Below, in pieces: positions 7,154 through 13,720 of a stretch of 18,988 nucleotides of DNA; the stretch's first letter is position 1, and every line of letters begins with the position of its first letter. The notes beneath the pieces were generated by a model that was not told the DNA's origin, did not search any database, and saw only the letters and a program-made list of their open reading frames with translations. Source of the DNA: Thermoflexales bacterium (GTDB lineage Bacteria > Chloroflexota > Anaerolineae > Fen-1058); contig JADGQE010000013.1 of NCBI GenBank assembly GCA_017882055.1, forward strand, positions 1-18,988. The letters run 5' to 3'. The position numbers were made by a program, and so were the translations under genes.

Positions 7154-7482
7154 AACAAATCAAATCCCGCTTGACGCTTGCGTTCGTATTCGCATCCGCA
7201 TTGCTCTTTGTCTTGACGCTCGTGCGCGCCGTGCCGACGGCGACCGCTGCGCTTTCTGCCCCTCGCGCGCCCAAGATGAGCAGCGCCAATTACGCGCTGG
7301 ATTGGAGCGCGGCGGGAGAAATCAGCGGTGGCAACAGCGCGTCGGCGAATTTCAATTTGAGCGGCCCCATCGGGCAGATGGCGGCGAACAGCAGCAGCAT
7401 AAGCACAAACTACGGACTCTGCACCGGCTTTCAATGTGTGCTGAACGCGCTGAGCGTCTATCTGCCGCTGATCAGGCGCTGA
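7150..7482 (+). CDS. Small secreted protein with C-terminal YLPLI motif
   Basis: This 110-residue protein has a signal peptide (MKQIKSR then a hydrophobic stretch to about 25, processing near TAALSA). The body has two related segments, SANYALDWSAAGEISGG and SANFNLSGPIGQ, and then SISTNYGLCTGFQC with two cysteines. It ends with SVYLPLIRR. A YLPLV/I-R/K terminus is a recurrent feature of secreted Chloroflexota proteins as I know them and may be a sorting or anchoring signal; its mechanism is not shown here. The ATG overlaps the preceding stop (ATGA) and has no Shine-Dalgarno of its own, so it is probably translationally coupled. The two proteins likely work together at the cell surface. Confidence 0.8.
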   Translation: MKQIKSRLTLAFVFASALLFVLTLVRAVPTATAALSAPRAPKMSSANYALDWSAAGEISGGNSASANFNLSGPIGQMAANSSSISTNYGLCTGFQCVLNALSVYLPLIRR

Positions 7483-7500
7483 GGCAACGGGCGTGTTGCC
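7483..7500 (+). terminator. Weak stem-loop after the secreted-protein pair
   Basis: GGCAAC (7483-7488) and GTTGCC (7495-7500) form a 6-bp stem immediately after the stop codon. The following ACCCAATTTAAC contains only a poor T-run, so termination is possible but not certain. Confidence 0.35.
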
Positions 7501-7553
7501 ACCCAATTTAACGAGGGGCGGATCATTTCGATGGCCATGCGCGTATGCGATAG

Positions 7554-7835
7554 TCTGCTCCAACGTCATGGACCCGCTCTTGCAGCGACCAACGCGCTTG
7601 CATCGACGTGCAACTGCCCGCCAACACATCGCCGGCGATTGATGTTACCAATCAGGTCTGGTGTTTCAACAATATCGGCCTGATGGGCGGCTGTCCGCAG
7701 ACATTTCAGCCGTCGGTCTACACCCTCCCGTCCGGCGATGTGGCGCGCGCCGACTTGACCTCACGCTATCAGCCGATGAACTTCCCGGCCCGCTGTAGAA
7801 GCGATACACGAACCTATCCATCCGTGACTCCATGA
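7554..7835 (+). pseudogene. Remnant of a secreted-protein gene (C-terminal part)
   Basis: The frame is open from 7554 to the stop at 7833-7835, with only a GTG (7608) as a possible start and no Shine-Dalgarno. The encoded stretch CIDVQLPANTSPAIDVTNQ..WCFNN..GGCPQTFQP looks like genuine protein. It has paired cysteines, balanced composition and coding-like third positions. It begins after a stop (7551-7553) with no start, signal peptide or leader, and its last residues look random. I read it as the decayed 3' part of a lost gene downstream of the secreted pair. It could instead be a short unrecognised gene using the GTG. Confidence 0.4.
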
Positions 7836-7914
7836 TAGAATAGGGGCGAGTTTAACGTGCCTCTAATCGATCGGGCGTACGATAAGGCTAAATTCCTCAT
7901 GCACAGAATGAACT

Positions 7915-8592
7915 ATGCGCATTCTCATTGTCGAAGATGAACGTCAAATTGCTGCGTTCCTGGAGCGTGGCTTAAAAGAAGAAGGCTATGCCATCGACGT
8001 AGTATATAACGGCAACGACGCAGTCGATTGGGCCACATCGGTCGAGTACGACGGCATTGTGCTTGACGTGATGCTGCCGGGCCGAGATGGCTTCAGCGTA
8101 TGCCGTGAATTACGCTCGCGCGGCAACAAGACGCCGATCTTAATGCTGACCGCGCGCGACACGGTGGACGATCGTGTTACCGGGCTGGACACCGGCGCGG
8201 ATGATTATCTCGTCAAGCCGTTTGCGTTCAAAGAACTGGTGGCGCGTGTGCGGGCGATTACGCGCCGCCAGGGCGATACGCGCTCGGTCGATCTGCAGGT
8301 GGGCGATCTGATCCTGAATACGTTGACTCACACCGCACAACGCGGCGAACACCGTATCGAGCTAACGACCAAAGAGTATAACTTGCTGGAATTTTTGATG
8401 CGCAACCCCAGTCGTGTGCTGTCGCGCACCCAGATTGCCGAGCACGTCTGGAACCTCGACTTTCTATCCGAATCGAATCTAATCGATGTCTACATCCGCT
8501 ACCTGCGCCGCAAGATCGACGACGGCTCCGAGCAGAAATTGATCAAGACGGTGCGCGGCAGCGGCTATCTGATCAGCGACGAACCCGAGTAA
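7915..8592 (+). CDS. OmpR/PhoB-family response regulator
   Basis: This 225-residue regulator has a receiver domain (1-120) with acidic pocket E7-D8, phospho-acceptor D51 (VLDVMLPGRDG), T79 and K101. A winged-helix DNA-binding domain (about 128-223) carries the typical TTKEYNLLEFLMRNPSRVLSR-type start and ends VRGSGYLI. It is the expected length for an OmpR-family factor and lacks odd features. The kinase gene follows after 3 nt, so the two form an operon and a cognate pair. Tandem 11-bp half-sites in two promoters downstream (10103-10124 and 10369-10390) are plausible targets. No good Shine-Dalgarno precedes the ATG. Confidence 0.95.
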   Translation: MRILIVEDERQIAAFLERGLKEEGYAIDVVYNGNDAVDWATSVEYDGIVLDVMLPGRDGFSVCRELRSRGNKTPILMLTARDTVDDRVTGLDTGADDYLVKPFAFKELVARVRAITRRQGDTRSVDLQVGDLILNTLTHTAQRGEHRIELTTKEYNLLEFLMRNPSRVLSRTQIAEHVWNLDFLSESNLIDVYIRYLRRKIDDGSEQKLIKTVRGSGYLISDEPE

Positions 8593-8595
8593 ACG

Positions 8596-9999
8596 ATGAA
8601 ACGGCGTCTTTCGATTCGCACTCGCTTGACTTTGTGGCACATCGGCCTGCTGGCGCTGAGTCTGATCGGCTTCAGTCTGGCGTTGTATGCCGCCTTGTCC
8701 GATCAACTGTATCGCAGCCTCGACGAGCGCTTGCGCGTGGAAGCCGGCGCGGCCTTCGACGATGTGCTGCGTCGGGCCGGACCCGACTTTGGCGGGGGTG
8801 GACGCCCGACCGACTTTCCTGCGCAATACGATTTCAGCGCGCGGCTGATTGATCCGTCGGGGCACATCGTCAATGCCGCCGGATTGCTGAGTGCCGTACC
8901 CATCGATTCGGTTGCGCTCGATCAGGCGCGGCAGCAAAACGGTGCGCTGCGGACGATTACTCTGGCCGATGATCAGCAGGCCCGCGTGTATGCGCTGCCC
9001 CTGCTGCGTGACGGACAGGTGATTGACACGATCGAAGTGGCTGAATTACTGAATGTGACTGAGGCCGCGCTGCGATCGCTCGCCTTGATTTTGCTGGTGG
9101 CCGTGCCGGCGACGTTGGCGCTGGCCGCTTTCGGCGGCTGGTTTATCGCCGATCGTTCACTGCGCCCGATCGCGGCGATTACGCATCAGGCTAAACGGAT
9201 TAGCGAACAAGATCTGCATCGCCGTCTCAACCTCGATCTGCCCGACGATGAAGTCGGCCAATTGGCCCGCACCTTCGACGCGATGCTGGATCGATTGGAG
9301 GCCGCGTTTCAGCGGCAGCGTCAATTCACGGCGGATGCCTCGCATGAGCTGCGCACGCCGTTGACGGTGATCAAGACCAATATCGGCGTCACGCTCAATC
9401 GGCCGCGCAGTGTCAAGCAATACCAAATTGCCCTGGAGCAAGTTGAAGACGAAGTCGATCGCTTGACACGGCTGACTAGCGATCTGCTGCTGCTGGCACG
9501 CGCCGACGCGAGCCAGCCGGTTGCGCAGCAGCGCGAAATTGATCTGGCGCCGATCGGCAGAGGCATCTGCGACGATCTCAAGCCTTTGGCTGAGTCCAAC
9601 GATCTGGCGCTGAACTTTAGTGCGCCTGAGCGCGCCAGGACGCGCGGCGATCCCGATCAGTTGTATCGAGTGTTTTTTAACTTGATCGAAAACGCGATCA
9701 AGTACACGGCGCAGGGCAGTGTCAGCGTGAGTATCACCTCGCAACCCGCACTCACTTCCACACCGCACCCGATTCGCATCGCGATCGAAGATACCGGGCC
9801 TGGCATCGCCGCCGAAGATCTGCCGCATCTTTTTGAACGGTTCTATCGGGTCGACGCGGCCCGCTCGCGCGAGCAGGGTGGATCGGGACTGGGGCTGGCG
9901 ATTGCGCACAGCATCGTCACGGCTCACGGCGGCACGATCGAGGTGAGCAGCGAAGTCCGTCGCGGCACGACGATCACGGTGACACTGCCGGGACTATAG
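8596..9999 (+). CDS. Sensor histidine kinase (HAMP/HisKA/HATPase)
   Basis: This 467-residue membrane kinase has a first helix at about 12-33, an extracytoplasmic sensor region (about 34-155) of no recognised fold, a second helix at about 157-180, and a HAMP linker to about 240. A HisKA domain follows with phospho-accepting H250 in SHELRTPL. The ATPase domain shows the N box (N362, N366), the DTGPGIA box from D399 and the GGSGLGL box from G428. It senses an unknown signal and phosphorylates the regulator encoded 3 nt upstream. A strong terminator follows 51 bp after the stop. The neighbouring flavin/haem operon suggests a redox or metal signal, which is only an inference. Confidence 0.95.
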   Translation: MKRRLSIRTRLTLWHIGLLALSLIGFSLALYAALSDQLYRSLDERLRVEAGAAFDDVLRRAGPDFGGGGRPTDFPAQYDFSARLIDPSGHIVNAAGLLSAVPIDSVALDQARQQNGALRTITLADDQQARVYALPLLRDGQVIDTIEVAELLNVTEAALRSLALILLVAVPATLALAAFGGWFIADRSLRPIAAITHQAKRISEQDLHRRLNLDLPDDEVGQLARTFDAMLDRLEAAFQRQRQFTADASHELRTPLTVIKTNIGVTLNRPRSVKQYQIALEQVEDEVDRLTRLTSDLLLLARADASQPVAQQREIDLAPIGRGICDDLKPLAESNDLALNFSAPERARTRGDPDQLYRVFFNLIENAIKYTAQGSVSVSITSQPALTSTPHPIRIAIEDTGPGIAAEDLPHLFERFYRVDAARSREQGGSGLGLAIAHSIVTAHGGTIEVSSEVRRGTTITVTLPGL

Positions 10000-10050
10000 C
10001 TGACGCTCAGCTATGACCCCTGGCCCTCGTAAGGCGAAGGGCGTTTCATT

Positions 10051-10088
10051 AAACCTCCCAGGCGGTTTAGCCGCCTGGGAGGTTTTTG
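10051..10088 (+). terminator. Strong intrinsic terminator of the two-component operon
   Basis: A perfect 15-bp stem (AAACCTCCCAGGCGG at 10051-10065 with its complement at 10071-10085) encloses a 5-nt loop TTTAG and runs into GGTTTTTG. Confidence 0.92.
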
Positions 10089-10093
10089 TTATA

Positions 10094-10146
10094 TGAGAAA
10101 AGTCTCATGGTGATTTCATTGGAGTCCAATCGTCAAGTCTTAGAAT
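10094..10146 (+). promoter_or_regulatory. Promoter module 1 with OmpR-type tandem half-sites
   Basis: TGAGA-N4-TCTCA (10094-10107) overlaps a tandem pair of 11-bp half-sites, TCTCATGGTGA (10103-10113) and TTTCATTGGAG (10114-10124). A -10-like TAGAAT lies at 10141-10146. The spacing from half-site 1 to the -10 is 38 bp, identical to module 2 at 10360-10412, and most of the rest aligns too. There is no good -35, as expected for an activated promoter. The probable activator is the response regulator encoded at 7915-8592. Confidence 0.65.
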
Positions 10147-10149
10147 ATA

Positions 10150-10288
10150 AGCAATCAACCAGAAGACGACGTTGAAGCGGGCGAAAGGTAACACCGGCGA
10201 GACAACAGATTTGTACTCCTCCTAATCGTGTCCTGGGGTGACACGGCGTTAAACTTCCGAAGTGCGGGGCGGCACTTCGGAAGTTTTT
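10150..10288 (+). ncRNA. Candidate regulated small RNA
   Basis: A transcript from promoter module 1 would start around 10153 and end at the terminator 10251-10288, giving about 135 nt. The span contains no ATG-started reading frame. It has an unstructured-looking pyrimidine stretch ACTCCTCCT (10215-10223), complementary to a Shine-Dalgarno core, then a small hairpin CGTGTC/GACACG (10227-10245) and the terminator stem. This is the layout of a trans-acting small RNA that blocks ribosome binding sites. Alternatively it is only an unused duplicated leader. No homology to a known RNA family is recognised. Confidence 0.5.
10251..10288 (+). terminator. Strong intrinsic terminator of the candidate small RNA
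   Basis: AAACTTCCGAAGTGC (10251-10265) pairs perfectly over 15 bp with 10272-10286 across a 6-nt loop, and the stem runs into TTTTTCG. No protein gene lies between this terminator and the previous one, so it must end an RNA begun in between or attenuate read-through. Confidence 0.88.
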
Positions 10289-10359
10289 CGTTTTCAGCAG
10301 AGCGGCTTGAACTTCCGAGATCGGGCACGTAGTTGCCGACGATTTCGAAAGTGGCTGTG

Positions 10360-10412
10360 TGAGAGAATTCTCACGTTGACTTCATAGAAGTCTAACTGCT
10401 TGAGCCTACAAT
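10360..10412 (+). promoter_or_regulatory. Promoter module 2 for the ApbE/haem-protein operon
   Basis: The perfect 14-bp palindrome TGAGAGAATTCTCA (10360-10373) overlaps half-sites TCTCACGTTGA (10369-10379) and CTTCATAGAAG (10380-10390). TACAAT at 10407-10412 is the -10, and the following CAATCA is shared with module 1. The half-site-to--10 distance is 38 bp, as in module 1. The first gene begins 44 bp after the -10. Confidence 0.68.
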
Positions 10413-10455
10413 GTAGCCAATCAGAAAACACAGAGACCTGGCAATGAGGTTCATG

Positions 10456-10665
10456 ATGAAGCAAAAATATGTGGCATTGAAAATGTACTTGATTGGCATC
10501 ACCCTTGGCTTGTTCGTCTGGGTTTGGTCGGGTGTCACGCACCTGGATGCCACTCAATCGAATTCGATCAGCCAAACGGCGGCCAGCACGACGACCGTTC
10601 AGACGCGGTCAACGAGTCAACAGTCAAGTTTCGCCCAACCTCGCGTCCGCACCCGGACTTCATAA
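10456..10665 (+). CDS. Tiny single-pass membrane protein of the ApbE operon
   Basis: I do not recognise this 69-residue protein. A short basic start (MKQKYVALK) precedes one membrane helix (about 11-24, ending WVW), then a Ser/Thr/Gln-rich hydrophilic tail of about 40 residues predicted to lie outside the membrane. Directly after the helix is SGVT (25-28). It resembles the S/T-G-A-S/T motif on which ApbE attaches FMN through the last Thr, but with V in place of A. A minimal flavin carrier is thus possible but speculative. GAGG (10446-10449) lies 6 nt before the ATG at 10456; an in-frame ATG at 10444 is the alternative start. Its stop abuts the apbE start, which implies coupling. Confidence 0.65.
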   Translation: MKQKYVALKMYLIGITLGLFVWVWSGVTHLDATQSNSISQTAASTTTVQTRSTSQQSSFAQPRVRTRTS

Positions 10666-11619
10666 ATGTATAACGACCTTCATTTTCGAGCGATGAATAC
10701 CGACATCAACGCGTGGCTGTGGAGTGAAGATTCACGTACAGCACGAAGTGCGTTGGGGGATGTGGAACAGTTCTTCCATGAGACGCATCGCCGCTTCACT
10801 CGCTTTGAGCCGGGCAGCGAACTGAGCGCGTTGAACGCTTCAGCCGGGCAGCCCTTTGCGGCTTCAGCGCAGTTGTTCGAGGTCGTCGACCTGGCGCTGA
10901 AATTCTCTACAGCGACCGGCGGCTTGTTCAACCCGACCATTATCGGCGCGTTAGAGGCGGCGGGTTACGATCGGACGTTCGAAGCCATCAACGGCACGAC
11001 CATGCCGCGATCGCCAGTGACATCGAAAGTGAGTGCCGCTTCAGTTATCATGCTCAATGCGGTTCGGCGGACCATTACTCTCCCGGTCGGTGTACGGATC
11101 GATCTGGGTGGCATCGCCAAGGGTTGGGCCGCGCAGACAGCAGCACAGCAGCTGGCTCACTACGGCCCTTGCCTGATCGATGCCGGCGGCGACATCATGA
11201 CCATCGGCAGCGTGCCCGGCACACAGGACTGGTCGATCGAGATTGCTGATCCCCTCGATCAAGAACACGCTGTGATCACGCTGCATCTTCACGATCAAGC
11301 CGTAGCGACTTCAGGCGTCGATCGGCGGAAGTGGCAGCAAAATGGCAAGCCGCAGCATCATCTGATCGATCCGCGCACAGGTCAACCATCGAACAGCGAC
11401 TTACTGACCGTAACCGTGATCGCGCCAACGACGGTCGAAGCCGAAGTCTATGCCAAGACAGTCTTCTTGCTCGGTTCAGATGCAGGTCTGCGTTTCGCGA
11501 ATAATCATCCGCCAATGGCCGCGGCTGTTGTCACCGCCAATGACGAAGTGCTCTTATCCGATTCCATGCAGGAGTATCTCGATGTCAACTTCAGTCTCTC
11601 GTCAACTTCCAGCGCGTGA
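10666..11619 (+). CDS. apbE: FAD:protein FMN transferase (ApbE family)
   Basis: This 317-residue enzyme transfers FMN from FAD to a Thr or Ser of extracytoplasmic redox proteins, using Mg2+. Visible family motifs are AMNTD near the start (9-13, the usual MGT), DLGGIAKGWA (146-155), GGD (174-176), ATSG (214-217), HHLIDPRTG (231-239) and a C-terminal AEVYAKTVFLLG. It has no signal peptide or lipobox, unlike many ApbE proteins, so it may act in the cytosol or use a non-classical route. The ATG follows the previous stop directly (TAAATG), and no Shine-Dalgarno is seen, so translation is probably coupled. It overlaps the next gene by 38 bp. No classical FMN-binding domain target is encoded in the window. 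Confidence 0.93.
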   Translation: MYNDLHFRAMNTDINAWLWSEDSRTARSALGDVEQFFHETHRRFTRFEPGSELSALNASAGQPFAASAQLFEVVDLALKFSTATGGLFNPTIIGALEAAGYDRTFEAINGTTMPRSPVTSKVSAASVIMLNAVRRTITLPVGVRIDLGGIAKGWAAQTAAQQLAHYGPCLIDAGGDIMTIGSVPGTQDWSIEIADPLDQEHAVITLHLHDQAVATSGVDRRKWQQNGKPQHHLIDPRTGQPSNSDLLTVTVIAPTTVEAEVYAKTVFLLGSDAGLRFANNHPPMAAAVVTANDEVLLSDSMQEYLDVNFSLSSTSSA

Positions 11620-12337
11620 CTTAACGCTCAACAGCGCCGCGATCGGCGGCGCAGCGATTGCGCTGGGTCTCGTAACGGCCATCACCCTGACCGGACAATG
11701 GCCGACCATCTCGGCGACCGTGAACAATGTGTTGATCCAGATTGGACGCTGGCTGGGCGCGACGGCGGCGACGGATTCCAGGGTTTACTGGTACATGGCC
11801 CGCTCGGCCGGCATCGTCGCTTACTTGCTATTGTGGGGCGCAGTCGCGTTCGGCATCCTGGTCAGCGACAAGATCCTTGATGGTCTGGTGAAAGCGCCGG
11901 TGGTCTTTGAAGTGCACAAGTTCCTATCGATTCTGGCATTGATCGTTGGCATGTTCCACGGTGTTGTTCTGCTTGGCGATAGCTTCATGAAATTCACGGT
12001 GCTCGATATCCTGATTCCATTTTTGTCTCCGTATCAGCCTTTCTGGGTTGGCTTGGGCATACTGGGGCTGTATCTCACGGTTATTCTCGTCGGCTCATTC
12101 TATATCAAGAAGCGCATCGGCCATCGCACGTGGAAGCTGATCCATTACGCCAGTTTTGCGGTATGGATCATGACTTCGCTGCACGGCATATTCGCCGGGT
12201 CGGACAGCAGCCAGATGTTAGTGCAGTTGATGTACACGGCGGCGATTGTATCGGTGGGTTACTTGCTCACGTACCGAATCTTTTCGGCCAAATCCGAGAA
12301 AGCGGCGAAGCCAGCCGCACGTGTTCATGCCCGCTAA
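11582..12337 (+). CDS. Ferric-reductase-like transmembrane haem protein
   Basis: This 251-residue membrane protein of the ferric-reductase/YedZ (MsrQ)-like superfamily has about six or seven helices: 19-37, 69-95, 111-132, 141-175, 187-205 and 215-234. His residues lie in helix contexts suited to b-type haem: H112 (EVHKFL), H126 (MFHGV), H188 (LIHYASF) and H201 (LHGIFA). It lacks a C-terminal FAD/NAD domain, so it would pass electrons across the membrane for a partner, plausibly a flavinylated one made by the adjacent ApbE. The frame is open further upstream, but AGGAG (11570-11574) 7 nt before the ATG at 11582 fixes the start. This start overlaps apbE by 38 bp. A terminator follows 30 bp after the stop. 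Confidence 0.88.
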   Translation: MSTSVSRQLPARDLTLNSAAIGGAAIALGLVTAITLTGQWPTISATVNNVLIQIGRWLGATAATDSRVYWYMARSAGIVAYLLLWGAVAFGILVSDKILDGLVKAPVVFEVHKFLSILALIVGMFHGVVLLGDSFMKFTVLDILIPFLSPYQPFWVGLGILGLYLTVILVGSFYIKKRIGHRTWKLIHYASFAVWIMTSLHGIFAGSDSSQMLVQLMYTAAIVSVGYLLTYRIFSAKSEKAAKPAARVHAR

Positions 12338-12367
12338 GATGTGCCGGGACGATTCAAGCCTATTCAA

Positions 12368-12404
12368 GATACCGGCGAGTCAATTGACTCGCCGGTATCT
12401 TTTT
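12368..12404 (+). terminator. Strong terminator of the ApbE operon
   Basis: A perfect 32-bp palindrome (12368-12399, arm GATACCGGCGAGTCAA) is followed directly by TTTTTG. It is 30 bp past the stop of the haem protein gene. Confidence 0.92.
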
Positions 12405-12459
12405 GATCGTTGACGATTGGAGCGGGTACAGAGGGATGCCCGCTCTTCGAGTCGAGTGG

Positions 12460-12633
12460 TTAAATGCCCCAGCGCTTCAGAATATCAGGCCGATCTTTGA
12501 ATTGGGCGTGAGCGAACGATCGAGCGATCACGGCGTGCAGCACGGATATGGCTAGCGTCGCCGCTCCATCCGTCTGCCGGACTGCGACGCATCCGGTGAT
12601 GAGCCGGACGTTTGGCTCCTGGCCGAAGTTTGC
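12460..12633 (-). pseudogene. Possible C-terminal relic of an unrecognised gene
   Basis: One minus-strand frame is open for 58 codons from just after a TAG (12634-12636) to TAA (12460-12462). It ends with a protein-like stretch (HAQFKDRPDILKRWGI). It has no start codon, Shine-Dalgarno or upstream continuation, and a different frame is open across the TAG. A frameshifted or truncated gene end is possible, as is chance. No family is recognised. Confidence 0.22.
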
Positions 12634-12729
12634 CTATCGCGGCGTTAAGCCCTACAATGAGGGTGCGACGGCGGCCGATCTCGGCGAGTGAGATCGACGT
12701 CGTTGAGGCTGTCACAACGGATAAGCCAC

Positions 12730-13476
12730 ATGGAACCGATTGGGTTCGTCGCTGCTATGTCGCAGGAGGTTAGGCCGTTCCTCCGGCGAGTCGGGAAGTG
12801 GGAACGCGTTTCACCGGGCGGGTTCCCCGGCTATCGTTTCCGGCTATTCGACCGGGATTGCCTGTTAGTCCAGTCGGGCATAGGCCTGAGGCGCGCGACA
12901 GATGCCACCCAGGCACTTGTCGCAGCCACCAGGCCGCATCTGCTGGTCTCGTTCGGTGTGGCCGGCGCCGTGCAGAATGATCTACAGGTAGGCGATGTGG
13001 TCTTTATCCATGCTGCCTGCTTGCTCGACAACGGGATACCGGGCCAGTTCCAGCCCCTCGCTCTTTGGTCTACTGCCGCCCGGCAGGCGGCCACTCAGGC
13101 TCTGCAGCGACGTAGCGCGAGATGGGTGATTGGTACTGCCATCACCACGCCTGGGTCTCAATCTGTCCATCTACCGCCGAAGGAGTTGGCACATCCTGTC
13201 CTGGAAATGGAGACGATGGGCATAGCGCAAGTTGCAGCCGAACAGGCTATTCCACTGCTGGCCTTGCGCGCGATAAGTGATACGCTCGAAAAGCCAATAC
13301 CCTTTGGCATAGAAGAGTTCTTTGATGCGGACTTCAATCTGCGTGTTGGCAAGATCGTCAAGATCATTGTTCGCCATCCTTACATTCTTCTTCATCTTCT
13401 GCGGCTCAGGCGAAACATCGATCGGGCCGCGGAGAACGCGGCTATCGCGCTAGTCCCGGCACTGAGCCACTGGTGA
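12730..13476 (+). CDS. Nucleoside phosphorylase / MTAN-superfamily protein
   Basis: This 248-residue protein belongs to the purine nucleoside phosphorylase/MTA-SAH nucleosidase superfamily. Family positions are visible: an N-terminal GFVAAMSQEV with E13, GIG (50-52), SFGVAGA (74-80), EMET (159-162, with E161 matching the ribose-binding Glu) and AISD with D184 at the catalytic Asp position. Substrate is uncertain. The extended C-terminus (about 195-248, hydrophobic HPYILLHLLRL then basic) departs from classical MTAN and recalls hopanoid-associated phosphorylases, but no hopanoid genes lie nearby. The open frame reaches 12688, yet the ATG at 12730 starts right at the conserved first strand. The last codons lie inside the left arm of a long inverted repeat (13468-13482). 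Confidence 0.82.
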   Translation: MEPIGFVAAMSQEVRPFLRRVGKWERVSPGGFPGYRFRLFDRDCLLVQSGIGLRRATDATQALVAATRPHLLVSFGVAGAVQNDLQVGDVVFIHAACLLDNGIPGQFQPLALWSTAARQAATQALQRRSARWVIGTAITTPGSQSVHLPPKELAHPVLEMETMGIAQVAAEQAIPLLALRAISDTLEKPIPFGIEEFFDADFNLRVGKIVKIIVRHPYILLHLLRLRRNIDRAAENAAIALVPALSHW

Positions 13477-13504
13477 TTATACGCATCTCACCACGGAGAC
13501 ACAG

Positions 13505-13631
13505 CGCCTGGCGGCCCAGGCCATGCCCGCCGCAAGGCGGCGGTGGCCCGTCAGACGCTGGCTTCCAGTCCCTGGGACGCCACCCCGGCTCTGGGGGAGC
13601 CGGGGGCATGGTGTGGAAGCCAGGCATGGGC
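13505..13631 (+). mobile_element. Composite element of three nested palindromic units
   Basis: The outer unit starts CGCCTGGCGGCCCA (13505-13518), uses 10-nt arms CTGGCTTCCA (13558-13567) and TGGAAGCCAG (13614-13623), and ends GCATGGGC (13624-13631). An inverted 39-bp unit (13519-13557) sits right after its 5' block. That unit has 5' block CGTCTGACGGGCCA and arms CCGCCGC/GCGGCGG. A third, divergent unit occupies the outer hairpin loop (about 13568-13613), with a TCCC-T-GGGA mini-stem, 9- to 10-nt arms CCCCGGCTC/GAGCCGGGG and GCATGG. Deleting 13505-13631 joins ACACAG to AGGCCACGGAG, a smooth continuation of the surrounding repeat. Confidence 0.8.
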
Positions 13632-13681
13632 AGGCCACGGAGAAAAACACATTTTCCAAAACTCCGTGAACTCCGTGTCCT

Positions 13682-13720
13682 GCCCATGTCCGCCGCAATG
13701 CGGCGGTGGGCCGCCAGGCG
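13682..13720 (-). mobile_element. 39-bp palindromic unit in the right arm of the 290-bp repeat
   Basis: Read on the minus strand it is CGCCTGGCGGCCCA, arms CCGCCGC and GCGGCGG around ATT, then ACATGGGC. The plus-strand flanks CCGTGTCCT|unit|CCGTGGTA rejoin into the expected CTCCGTG-type repeat, so the ends are exact with no duplication. Confidence 0.83.

Larger units (their letters stand above)
12338..12729. other. Intergenic stretch with terminator and a possible gene relic
   Basis: Besides the terminator at 12368-12404 and the minus-strand relic at 12460-12633, I see no gene here. CCTACAAT near 12650 could be a -10 for the phosphorylase gene but lacks a clear -35. No strong palindromic unit of the 39-bp family is present. 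Confidence 0.4.

Noticed and set aside
12485..12715. 76-codon minus-strand frame upstream of the phosphorylase gene
   Set aside because: Arg/Ser-rich composition typical of shadow frames, with no supporting signals.
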